Below are positions 8,778-16,382 of a stretch of 57,234 nt of DNA, in pieces (positions within the stretch are counted from its first letter, which is position 1; every line of letters begins with the position of its first letter). Made by a program: the position numbers and the translations under genes. The DNA comes from Bacteroidota bacterium (lineage in GTDB: Bacteria; Bacteroidota; Bacteroidia; Chitinophagales; Chitinophagaceae), in NCBI GenBank assembly GCA_018268135.1, contig JAFDXD010000095.1, forward strand, positions 1-57,234, read 5' to 3'. Under the pieces are notes generated by a model that did no database searches, was not told where the DNA came from, and saw only the letters and a list, made by a program, of their open reading frames with translations.

Positions 8778-9095
8778 ATGGCAGTAAATATTTTTCAATT
8801 TGTAATAGCAACATTTGCAGTTTGGAGAGTTACACATTTGTTAAGTAAAGAAGATGGCCCATTTGATATAGTGTATAAAATAAGGAAACGTATCGGGCAG
8901 GGATTTTGGGGGCACCTGCTCGATTGTTTTTATTGCTTAAGTATTTGGGTTTCCATCCCGTTTGGAATATGGGTTGGAGTATCTGCCATTGAAAAAATAA
9001 TTTGCATTATTGCATTATCGGGCGCAGCCTGCGTGCTTCAAAAGATTACAGAAAATAAAAACGGGCCGCCCACATTTTTTGAAGATAAAAATTAA
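8778..9095 (+). CDS. DUF1360-family small membrane protein (cassette gene 3)
   Basis: The 105-residue protein has hydrophobic segments at about residues 3-18, 50-72 and 75-90. It carries the DUF1360 hallmarks: an N-terminal WRVTHLLSKEDGPFDI block, a short basic stretch (KIRKRIG) and a LLDCFYCLSIWV motif with a CxxC pair. DUF1360 proteins have no established function. It lies 6 bases after gene 2 and 5 bases before gene 4, which implies cotranscription and a shared task. It is the only membrane protein of the cassette and so a candidate anchor. The domain call is from motif recall. Confidence 0.75.
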   Translation: MAVNIFQFVIATFAVWRVTHLLSKEDGPFDIVYKIRKRIGQGFWGHLLDCFYCLSIWVSIPFGIWVGVSAIEKIICIIALSGAACVLQKITENKNGPPTFFEDKN

Positions 9096-9100
9096 ACAAC

Positions 9101-9361
9101 ATGTCTTGCTGTGGAAAAAAAAGAGAAGAGCTCTCACAAAATTTATCCTCACAAAAAGTAGCAGGCTCTTACATACCTGCTAAAAGCTGGGAAGATGTAT
9201 TATTTGAATATACCGGCCCAACCGGGCTAACGGTAAAAGGCATTGTAAGCCGGAATATTTATCGCTTTAACAGCACCGGCGATACACAGTTAGTAGATTA
9301 TAGAGATGCATCGGGAATGTTGGCGCTGCCCATGCTAAAAAGAGTGAGTATGCTTACATAA
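9101..9361 (+). CDS. Small conserved-looking MSCCGKK protein (cassette gene 4)
   Basis: The 86-residue protein begins with a vicinal cysteine pair (MSCCGKKREE). A single small fold at about 35-80 contains FEYTGPTGLTVKGIVS and YRFNSTGDTQLVDYRDASG. No signal peptide or membrane segment is visible. It resembles small hypothetical proteins I recall with the same N-terminal CCG and FEYTG blocks, but I cannot name a family. It closes the cassette, 5 bases after the DUF1360 gene, and is followed by the convergent ispG. The short protein, tight spacing and clean start support a real gene. Confidence 0.72.
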   Translation: MSCCGKKREELSQNLSSQKVAGSYIPAKSWEDVLFEYTGPTGLTVKGIVSRNIYRFNSTGDTQLVDYRDASGMLALPMLKRVSMLT

Positions 9362-9388
9362 ATATTTTACAACACAATAAATAATATT

Positions 9389-11383
9389 TTAAGGCACCAG
9401 GCTGCCTGCTTCTATCCATACATCATTTTCTTTAAGCAGGTTAATTAATTCATCTACCGCTACCTCGCTGTTTACATTTCTTTTTACAACTTCTTTGCCT
9501 TTGTATAAAGTAATTTTTCCGGGGCCGCTGCCTACGTATCCAAAATCTGCATCAGCCATTTCGCCGGGGCCATTTACAATACAGCCCATTACCGCTATTT
9601 TTAAACCTTTTAAATGATTGGTCACTTTTCTGATTTTTGCTGTAGTTTCCTGCAGGTCAAATAAGGTGCGGCCGCAACTTGGGCAACTGATATACTCCGT
9701 TTTTGAAATACGGGTACGCACTGCTTGTAAAATGGAGAAAGATGTATTGTTTAAAAACTGATGATTATTTTTTACAGTAAGATAGGTTCTTCCACTTACT
9801 TTATTATTCGTCATTTTATCAGGGTTATTGATAAGCCAAATACCATCTCCCATACCATCTAAAAACAAACCACCTGCAGTTGCAGAAAAATGTATGAGCT
9901 GCTCATCTACCTGCGTGTGCATACTTTCTACAGAAATAATTACAGGGCAATTAATTTTTTGATTCATCAATTCCAATACAAAGCGCCTCATTTGTTGCAT
10001 TGCCTTTTCTGCCTTGGAGTAAATACACAATACTATGGTATTATCTTCTTTAATGAGCGGCAATAATTTTGATACATCCTCTGAAACATCACATGCAATA
10101 AAATTAAGGGTATCAGATTTTTCAAGGGCTGTTTCAAAATTATTCACATCAAATAAAGGAAAATATTTTTCACGCTCATTGGTTTGAAGCCAGGTAGTAT
10201 AATTGCAAATTACCCTGAGTGTGCCCGGCAGATTAAAGTCAACTAATTTATGATGGCTGTAAATAAAATCTGCAGCAGCATCAGCAATATTCCACTTATC
10301 TGTTGTACTGTTATAGGTATAACCAATAGCCTGTAAGTCAGTAGTTGCAATACTTTCAGCTTCCATAAAATCGGCCACTACTACCGGCACATGCTTAGAG
10401 CCAATTGTTAACAGCTCGTTGGTTTGCCTGCGTTTATACTCAAAAGCTGAATAAGGAAGCTTTAATGCATCGGAAATTAAAGCTGTTTGTTGGTTATTGC
10501 TATTTTGATATCTTTTTACTAAATCTTTGCATACGGGAATTTCAAATTCGGGGTCTTCAGTAAGGCTCACCCTGATGGTATCTCCAATACCATCTTCAAG
10601 TAGGCTGCCGATACCAATGGCAGATTTGATACGGCCATCTTCTCCATCGCCTGCTTCTGTAACGCCAAGGTGCAATGGGTAGCACTCGCCAAACTCCTGC
10701 ATCATGTGTAGTATCAGCAACCGGTATGCCTGCACCATTACCAGTGGGTTGCTGCTCTTCATGCTCAATATTATTTGGTGATAATCTTCGCTACGAGCTA
10801 TCCGTAAAAATTCCATAGCGCTCTCTACCATACCATTTGCAGTATCGCCATAGCGGCTCATTATCCTATCGCTCAGGCTGCCATGATTGGTGCCAATACG
10901 CATGGCAGTACCATGCTGTTTACAAATTTTTACCAGTGGTGAAAATCTTTCCCTGATACGTTCTATTTCTTCGGCATACTCCTGATCAGAATAATCTATT
11001 TGTTCAAATTTTTTTTTATCTACATAGTTGCCGGGGTTTACTCTTACTTTTTCTACAATTGTTGCTGCTATTTCTGCCGCATTTGGAGTAAAATGTATAT
11101 CGGCTACTAACGGTGTAGTGTAGCCTCTTTTAAGAAGTTCTGATTTAATAGCTTTTAAATTTTCAGCTTCTTTTTTGGAAGGGGCTGTTATTCGCACCAA
11201 CTCTGCCCCGGCATTAATACAGCGTATAGTTTGCTCTACGGTGGCGAGGGTATCCATTGTATCGGTAGTGGTCATGGTTTGAATACGGATAGGATTGTCG
11301 CCGCCAATGAATAAATTGCCCACTTTTACCACACGGGTTGGTAATCTTTTATAACTGAATAATGATTCGCAATACACTTGCAT
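9389..11383 (-). CDS. ispG: 4-hydroxy-3-methylbut-2-en-1-yl diphosphate synthase, long three-domain form
   Basis: IspG performs the penultimate step of the MEP isoprenoid pathway, reducing MEcPP to HMBPP with a [4Fe-4S] cluster. The 664-residue protein has the N-terminal TIM-barrel (GGDNPIRIQTMTTTDT, LVADIHF, VRVNPGNY), a large inserted central domain (about 270-530) and the C-terminal cluster domain with CPSCGRT and GCIVNGPGE cysteines. The long form with the insert is the one found in Bacteroidetes, Chlamydiae and plants. An upstream ATG at 11413 is in frame. The start at 11383 is preferred because a -7 element sits at 11411-11418 and because MQVYCESLFSYKR matches the usual N-terminus. It converges with the unknown cassette. 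Confidence 0.95.
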   Translation of the reverse strand: MQVYCESLFSYKRLPTRVVKVGNLFIGGDNPIRIQTMTTTDTMDTLATVEQTIRCINAGAELVRITAPSKKEAENLKAIKSELLKRGYTTPLVADIHFTPNAAEIAATIVEKVRVNPGNYVDKKKFEQIDYSDQEYAEEIERIRERFSPLVKICKQHGTAMRIGTNHGSLSDRIMSRYGDTANGMVESAMEFLRIARSEDYHQIILSMKSSNPLVMVQAYRLLILHMMQEFGECYPLHLGVTEAGDGEDGRIKSAIGIGSLLEDGIGDTIRVSLTEDPEFEIPVCKDLVKRYQNSNNQQTALISDALKLPYSAFEYKRRQTNELLTIGSKHVPVVVADFMEAESIATTDLQAIGYTYNSTTDKWNIADAAADFIYSHHKLVDFNLPGTLRVICNYTTWLQTNEREKYFPLFDVNNFETALEKSDTLNFIACDVSEDVSKLLPLIKEDNTIVLCIYSKAEKAMQQMRRFVLELMNQKINCPVIISVESMHTQVDEQLIHFSATAGGLFLDGMGDGIWLINNPDKMTNNKVSGRTYLTVKNNHQFLNNTSFSILQAVRTRISKTEYISCPSCGRTLFDLQETTAKIRKVTNHLKGLKIAVMGCIVNGPGEMADADFGYVGSGPGKITLYKGKEVVKRNVNSEVAVDELINLLKENDVWIEAGSLVP

Positions 11384-11410
11384 GATAAGTACACATTTGA
11401 AAGTTACCTG

Positions 11411-11418
11411 CAAAGTTA
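11411..11418 (-). promoter_or_regulatory. -7 element for ispG
   Basis: The minus strand reads TAACTTTG, an exact TAnnTTTG match, about 28 bases upstream of the preferred start at 11383. It overlaps the alternative ATG at 11413, which supports the downstream start. No clear -33 TTG is visible. Confidence 0.45.
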
Positions 11419-11465
11419 ATCAATGCTAAAGAGTATTGTATTAAATAAAATGAGGATGAGATGTA

Positions 11466-13103
11466 TTACCAGTCTTTTTCGGGTTTATCTACCGATGCTG
11501 CATTTACCTTATGCAATTTATCCTGCAGGTTGGCTTCCTGCTGCTGCAATGCCTGAAGTTTTTGTTCGGCATCTTTTTGGCTTATTTTAGAAGGCTTTGG
11601 CTTGGGTTGCTGATCTTGCTTTTTTTGCTGGTCTTTATTCTGGTCTTTATTTTGTTTTTGTTGCTGCTGTTGTTGTTGCTGTTTTTTTAGCGCTTTTTGT
11701 AAATTTTGCCGGGCATCATCATCATTTGGCGACAGTATCAGAGCATTTTTATATGCCTCAATACATTCGGGTATTTTATTATTATTTTGTAATACTACGC
11801 CTTTATTATAATACGCATTTGCTTTTTCTACTGGCTTGTTCAGGTATTTTATTGCATTGTCATACGCTGAGATAGATTCATCTGTTTTTTTAGAACGATA
11901 CAGTGCATTGCCAATATTAAATTGGGCGGTGGCATTGGCAGGCTCTTTCTTTAAGGCCGTATTGTAATCATTTACTGCCGCGGTAAAATCATTTTTTTTG
12001 TAGGCATCATTTCCTTTTTTAATATTTTCCTTTTCATTTTGTGCCGAAGCCAATAAAGAGGTGAATAAAAAAGCAAGCGTCATCAAGGGTTTCAACCTGG
12101 ATGTTTTGGTTTTCTTAATTTCTGCTATAAAAAACTCAATCAGTAAAAAAATGAGTGCCAGGCCTGCCAGGTATTGAAAATAGGTTTTGTACCGCAGCAG
12201 CGAATCATCGGTTACACTTCGTTTATCCATGCTGTTTAGTTGTGCTGCCACGCCTGCCACTACAGCATCCGAATTTGAAAACAGTTGATACACCCCATTC
12301 CCTTTTTCTGCAATAGATTTTAATTCATCCTGGTTAAGTTTGGTAATAACCGTATTACCATCTTTGTCTTTTTTAAGTTCGCCTGTAGTTTCATCTATGA
12401 TGGTAGAGCCTTGTGGCGAGCCAATACCAATGGTATTAATCATTACACCTTCCTGCCCCAGTTGATCGGCAATTTTAATGGCATTTTCATCATGGTCTTC
12501 TCCATCGCTTATCAATACTATGGCTTTGTATTTTTTTTCGTTTTTATTAAATGAGGCATAGCACATTTTAAGAGCATCGCCTATTACCGTGCCCTGCGTA
12601 GGGATAGATTCTGTAGAAGAAGATTCAATAAACATTTTAGCGGCTGCATGGTCGGTGCTAAGTGGCATTTGCATATAAGCCTTGCCGGCAAATACTACAA
12701 TACCTATCCGGTCATTGTCTAATTTATCTACCAGCTTGTTCATAAGTTGTTTGGCTCTTTCTAACCTACTGGGTTTTATATCCTCCGCCAGCATACTCTT
12801 ACTTACATCAATGGCTATCATTACATCAATACCATTGCTACTCAGCTTATCAGAGCCGGAGGGTGTACGCAAATTGGCTAGTGCTATAATGAGCAGCCCC
12901 ATGGCACCGGTAAATAAAAAAAACTTTTTTATATAAGAGGAAGTATTGTAATTGGCAAGCAATTGCTTTACCAATATTGGATCACCAATTTTATTAAAGG
13001 CTTTCTTTTTCCTGTTTTTTGCAAACAAAAATAAAAGTAGCAATATTGGCAACAGGGCTAACCCAAATAAAAAAAAACTGTACTGAAATTGAAAATGGGG
13101 CAT
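11466..13103 (-). CDS. Fused VWA (BatB-like) and TPR (BatC-like) membrane protein
   Basis: The 545-residue protein starts with two N-terminal membrane segments (about 8-28 and 59-76). A von Willebrand A domain (about 90-290) follows, with an intact MIDAS DVSKS at 99-103 and the later ISDGEDHDE block. A third membrane segment lies at about 310-328. The C-terminus holds TPR repeats (about 355-465) and a Gln/Lys-rich tail with a polyglutamine run. VWA plus TPR in one chain corresponds to BatB joined to BatC of the Bat aerotolerance operon, which are usually separate genes. MoxR, DUF58, BatA and BatD partners are absent here. An envelope-stress or protein-complex role follows from the family; the exact function is unknown. 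Confidence 0.85.
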   Translation of the reverse strand: MPHFQFQYSFFLFGLALLPILLLLFLFAKNRKKKAFNKIGDPILVKQLLANYNTSSYIKKFFLFTGAMGLLIIALANLRTPSGSDKLSSNGIDVMIAIDVSKSMLAEDIKPSRLERAKQLMNKLVDKLDNDRIGIVVFAGKAYMQMPLSTDHAAAKMFIESSSTESIPTQGTVIGDALKMCYASFNKNEKKYKAIVLISDGEDHDENAIKIADQLGQEGVMINTIGIGSPQGSTIIDETTGELKKDKDGNTVITKLNQDELKSIAEKGNGVYQLFSNSDAVVAGVAAQLNSMDKRSVTDDSLLRYKTYFQYLAGLALIFLLIEFFIAEIKKTKTSRLKPLMTLAFLFTSLLASAQNEKENIKKGNDAYKKNDFTAAVNDYNTALKKEPANATAQFNIGNALYRSKKTDESISAYDNAIKYLNKPVEKANAYYNKGVVLQNNNKIPECIEAYKNALILSPNDDDARQNLQKALKKQQQQQQQQKQNKDQNKDQQKKQDQQPKPKPSKISQKDAEQKLQALQQQEANLQDKLHKVNAASVDKPEKDW

Positions 13104-13185
13104 AGTGATACCTGCAAATTAAATTTTTTGTTTCTTAAAGCTGTTAAAAAAACAATAAGAAATAATCATTCCAAAATTGATGGAA

Positions 13186-14004
13186 TTATTTTTTTCCCTG
13201 CAAAAATCCCAAATCTTTTAAAATATCTTTAGTAATTCCCATTCTTACCGTTTTCATATCCAAATCTTTATTGGGCGATTTTACCAGGGTTACAAAAAAA
13301 TAAACATGGTTATTTTCTTCTACCCAGCCCACTACCCAGCCAATAGATTGATGAGCTTCATCAAAGCCCCACCCGGTTTTATAGCTAAGCTTGTAAGCTG
13401 TATTATCTTCCTGCAGCATTACATTTCTAAGTATTTGTTGCGAAGATTTTCTAAATGGCAACTGGTCAAAGTACAATCGTTTAAGCAGGCCTAACTGCTC
13501 ATCGGGCGAAATTTTTAATTTATTATTTAGCCAAAAAGAATCTATGGGTCCGCTGATATTTTTATTGCCATAAGCAAGGCTGTCAATCCACAATTTCATG
13601 GTATCATAACCGGTGCGGCGGGCTACCTCCTGATAGTAGGGCACACAGCTTACTTTAAAAGCCTCCTGCATATCCATATCTTTATTCCAGTCTGGGTTCG
13701 GCCTTTTAATACCATCCCATTTTATTACCATGTGTTCATTTGTAATACTTCCTTTTTCCAGGCCTATAAGTGCATTTACTATTTTAAAGGTAGAAGCAGG
13801 CAGGGTACGGGTAGTATCTAATGCCATATTGTAAACCGTAATTTCGCCCGACGCATTATTTAGCATAGTAAAACATCCATCTACCTGCCTTGCATCAAAA
13901 TATTTTTTTAAGTTATCATCAATCTTAGCTTTGTTTACAGAGCAGGAAGTAAGCGCTGGTATTATCACACTACAAAGGATAAAAATCAGGTAGTTTTTTT
14001 TCAT
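13186..14004 (-). CDS. Class D (OXA-type) beta-lactamase, lipoprotein
   Basis: The 272-residue protein has all class D motifs: STFK at 71-74 (nucleophile Ser71 and the Lys normally carbamylated), SCV at 119-121, YGN at 145-147, Trp158 in the omega region and KTGWG at 209-213. An N-terminal hydrophobic segment ends in the lipobox LTSC (Cys21), so it should be a lipoprotein exported by Sec. Class D enzymes hydrolyse penicillins and sometimes carbapenems; the spectrum cannot be read from sequence. It lies 18 bases after the DUF3109 gene on the same strand, probably cotranscribed, in an otherwise chromosomal context with no mobile element nearby. It is therefore likely an intrinsic gene. A penicillin-sensor role is less likely because there is no linked receptor domain. 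Confidence 0.92.
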   Translation of the reverse strand: MKKNYLIFILCSVIIPALTSCSVNKAKIDDNLKKYFDARQVDGCFTMLNNASGEITVYNMALDTTRTLPASTFKIVNALIGLEKGSITNEHMVIKWDGIKRPNPDWNKDMDMQEAFKVSCVPYYQEVARRTGYDTMKLWIDSLAYGNKNISGPIDSFWLNNKLKISPDEQLGLLKRLYFDQLPFRKSSQQILRNVMLQEDNTAYKLSYKTGWGFDEAHQSIGWVVGWVEENNHVYFFVTLVKSPNKDLDMKTVRMGITKDILKDLGFLQGKK

Positions 14005-14022
14005 AAAAAATATTAGATCTTT

Positions 14023-14607
14023 TTATTTTTTTTCGTTTAGATGTTGTGCGGTAGCATCAAGAGCATCGTAAAAAGAGCGTCCAAATTTTCGCACCAAAGG
14101 CTCTTGTAAAAACTGGTACACCGGCACTTTTAGTTTTTTACCCAAGGCACAGGCAGCTTTGCAGTTATCTTCTCTGGGTTCATAATTAGCAAACTCCGTA
14201 ACACCATCCTTGCTTTTGGTTACAATCACCGGAAACAGGTGGCAGCTCATCGGTTTCTTCCATTTTATTTTCCCATCAAGATAAGCCTGCTCAATGCCGC
14301 ATTTTACAATACCCTGTTTATCTTTAATACCATACACACATATTTTACTGTTGATGGTAGGCGTTACCCAGCCAAATTCTTTATCATACACATACCTGCC
14401 CTGCCTGTTTATTTCATCTTTGCTTTCTTCATTCAAATAGGGAAGTACTTTTTCAAATACTTTATCTATTTCTTTCAATTCATTTTTATCAAGAGGAGCG
14501 CCGGCATCGCCATCTACACAACAAGCCCCCTTGCATTTGGCAAGGTCGCATACAAATTGTGCCTTTACAATTTCATCGCTTAGCAATACATTGTCAATAG
14601 CTATCAT
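14023..14607 (-). CDS. DUF3109-family cysteine-rich protein
   Basis: The 194-residue protein has a CxxxxCxxxCC cluster (C20, C25, C29, C30 within FVCDLAKCKGACC). Later cysteines follow (KICVYG, VKCGIEQ, MSCHLFPV, NCKAACALG), giving a likely metal-binding or iron-sulfur protein. It resembles the DUF3109 family, whose function is not established. The start at 14607 (MIAIDNV) is preferred over the ATG five codons upstream because family members begin at this point. It lies directly upstream of the beta-lactamase gene, 18 bases apart, so the two are probably cotranscribed. Confidence 0.82.
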   Translation of the reverse strand: MIAIDNVLLSDEIVKAQFVCDLAKCKGACCVDGDAGAPLDKNELKEIDKVFEKVLPYLNEESKDEINRQGRYVYDKEFGWVTPTINSKICVYGIKDKQGIVKCGIEQAYLDGKIKWKKPMSCHLFPVIVTKSKDGVTEFANYEPREDNCKAACALGKKLKVPVYQFLQEPLVRKFGRSFYDALDATAQHLNEKK

Positions 14608-14731
14608 ACTGCAAAAATACAAATATTACAGCTTGCTTTATTTCCGCCAAAGATTAATTACAAATGAGGCTTTATTTACCTAATTGCATTAGCATATTTT
14701 AAAAAAAAATGTGTGCTAAAAATTGGGGGAA

Positions 14732-14846
14732 GCCGGGCATGATTACCCCCATCAGCTCCCGTCCCGCTATCCAGTACAAGTCCGGCGCAAAGCTAAGCTA
14801 CAGCCTTCACCGGGCTTTTCCTTCCTATCGGGGCTATTGGCCCGGC
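14732..14846 (-). repeat. Intergenic palindromic repeat element, copy C
   Basis: Read on the minus strand, this GC-richer island has the blocks AATAGCCCCGAT near its 5' end and GGATAGCGGGAC followed by GAGCTGATGG near its 3' end. These match copies A (20906-20983) and B (24499-24568). Outer arms GCCGGGC (14732-14738) and GCCCGGC (14840-14846) are complementary. The central part is longer and diverged. It lies in the 427-base gap 14608-15034, which otherwise shows no gene. Two overlapping open frames here are shadows of the repeat. Confidence 0.6.
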
Positions 14847-15034
14847 AGCATATTTTCAATGCAACATTTATTTTGGAAGAGTGTTGCCCTAACTGTTGCA
14901 TCATTGCAGTTGTAGCCCAGGCTCTTTGCCGAAGCATAAAACAAATGATATTTTTAAAAATATTTTTTTCTTAATCAGTATATCACAAAAAATTTTCATT
15001 TGCTCTACCCCCGCTGTTCAAATATTTTATTTAA

Positions 15035-16339
15035 TTATTTAAGCCCGTACCTGGCTTTATATTTTTCAAAAAGCTCTTTGTGTTTATCATTAAGGTCAAT
15101 ATCACGGCCTTGTATAAACGCTTTTGTAACAATGCTGGTACGCATATCTAATATATCGCCCTCACTTACAATAATGTTGGCATCTTTTCCTACTTCTATG
15201 CTTCCGCTTTTATCTGCAATGCCTAATATTTTTGCAGCATTCAGAGTTATGGCCTGCAATGCCTGCTCTTTGGTTAAGCCATAAGCGGCAGCAGTTCCTG
15301 CATTAAACATCAGGTTGCGGCCTGTAGTTTCGCCATTTTCATCTGTAAGAGCAAATAGTACCCCTGCATTTTGTAATGCAGCCGGAGTTTTATAAGGCTG
15401 GTCTACATCATCATCGTCAGATGTAGGCAGGCTATGCTGCTCCTGCAATATTACTGAGATATTGTTTTGCCTAAGCAAATCAGCCATTTGCCAGCACTCG
15501 CTTCCGCCTACAATGGTTACATCCATATCAAATTGTTTGGCAAAGTCAATGGCAATCAGCATTTCTTTTACAATATCGCAGTGAATAAAAAGCCGCTCCG
15601 TTTTATTGAACAAACCTTTTACTGCTTCAAATTTTAAATTGGTAGTAGTGGGTTTCACAGTGGCAGCATTGTAAGCTTTTGCCTGTGCAAAAAATGATTT
15701 TACGGTTTCTATTTTTTCAAGCCCTTCTTTTAGCGGATCGCTGTTAGATGCACCGCCAAACCTAAACCTGCGTGGCCTGGCAAGCAGTGAAGGCATGTAA
15801 AAATGTATGCCATTATCTTCTTTATACACTGCATCTTCCCAGTTCCAGGCATCAAACTGTACCACAGATGAGCTGCCTGCAATTAAAGAGCCCTGAGGCA
15901 CTACATTGGCAAATAAAATACCGTTGCTACGCAGGGTATTGATAATTTTAGAATCAGCATTATAGGCAACAATGCTTTGTACATTCGGATTAAGGTCGCC
16001 AAGTTCATTATAATCATCACTACCTTTTACCTGATTGGCTATTTCACGCAAACCAATATTTGTGTTTGCCAATATCAAACCCGGGTACACTTGCTTGCCT
16101 GTAGCATCATATACCCTCACCTCACCCGATGGAATGGGTAGGTCTTGTCCTATTTTTTCAATTTTTCCATTTCTAATTTCAATGCTTGTATTTTGCAATA
16201 CCTCTCCATTGCCCACATGTACCGTTCCGTTTTTTATAAATGTAAGGCCTGTATATAGTTTAGCCGGCGAAATATTATCTTGCCCCACTACCGTATGCGC
16301 TGCTGTTATTGTCAGAAATATGATTAAATATTTTCTCAT
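15035..16339 (-). CDS. Exported amidohydrolase-fold protein lacking metal ligands
   Basis: The 434-residue protein has a signal peptide (residues about 1-19, ending VVGQ). The composite amidohydrolase layout is visible: an N-terminal beta-sandwich (NGTVHVGNGEVLQNTSIEIRNG in part), a TIM-barrel core and the C-terminal return to the sandwich (GSIEVGKDANIIVSEGD). Yet the HxH metal motif after the sandwich reads PGLILANTNIG. The later His and Asp ligands are also mostly missing, although an isolated FIHCD remains. It is therefore probably not a metal-dependent hydrolase, unlike the C-terminal half of its upstream neighbour, from which it is separated by 43 bases. A partner or regulatory subunit role is inference. 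Confidence 0.8.
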   Translation of the reverse strand: MRKYLIIFLTITAAHTVVGQDNISPAKLYTGLTFIKNGTVHVGNGEVLQNTSIEIRNGKIEKIGQDLPIPSGEVRVYDATGKQVYPGLILANTNIGLREIANQVKGSDDYNELGDLNPNVQSIVAYNADSKIINTLRSNGILFANVVPQGSLIAGSSSVVQFDAWNWEDAVYKEDNGIHFYMPSLLARPRRFRFGGASNSDPLKEGLEKIETVKSFFAQAKAYNAATVKPTTTNLKFEAVKGLFNKTERLFIHCDIVKEMLIAIDFAKQFDMDVTIVGGSECWQMADLLRQNNISVILQEQHSLPTSDDDDVDQPYKTPAALQNAGVLFALTDENGETTGRNLMFNAGTAAAYGLTKEQALQAITLNAAKILGIADKSGSIEVGKDANIIVSEGDILDMRTSIVTKAFIQGRDIDLNDKHKELFEKYKARYGLK

Positions 16340-16382
16340 TTTACTTTATTTTAATTTTTTTAAAAGTAGATACCCGGCAGCA

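Noticed and set aside
11651-11690. Trinucleotide-rich tract as a variable repeat
   Set aside because: It encodes a polyglutamine stretch in the fused BatB/BatC-like protein. Codons are mixed, so a slippage-prone repeat is not shown.
14709-14974. Open frames of 68 and 83 codons on the plus strand
   Set aside because: They lie across the palindromic repeat element copy C, and their peptides show no domain.
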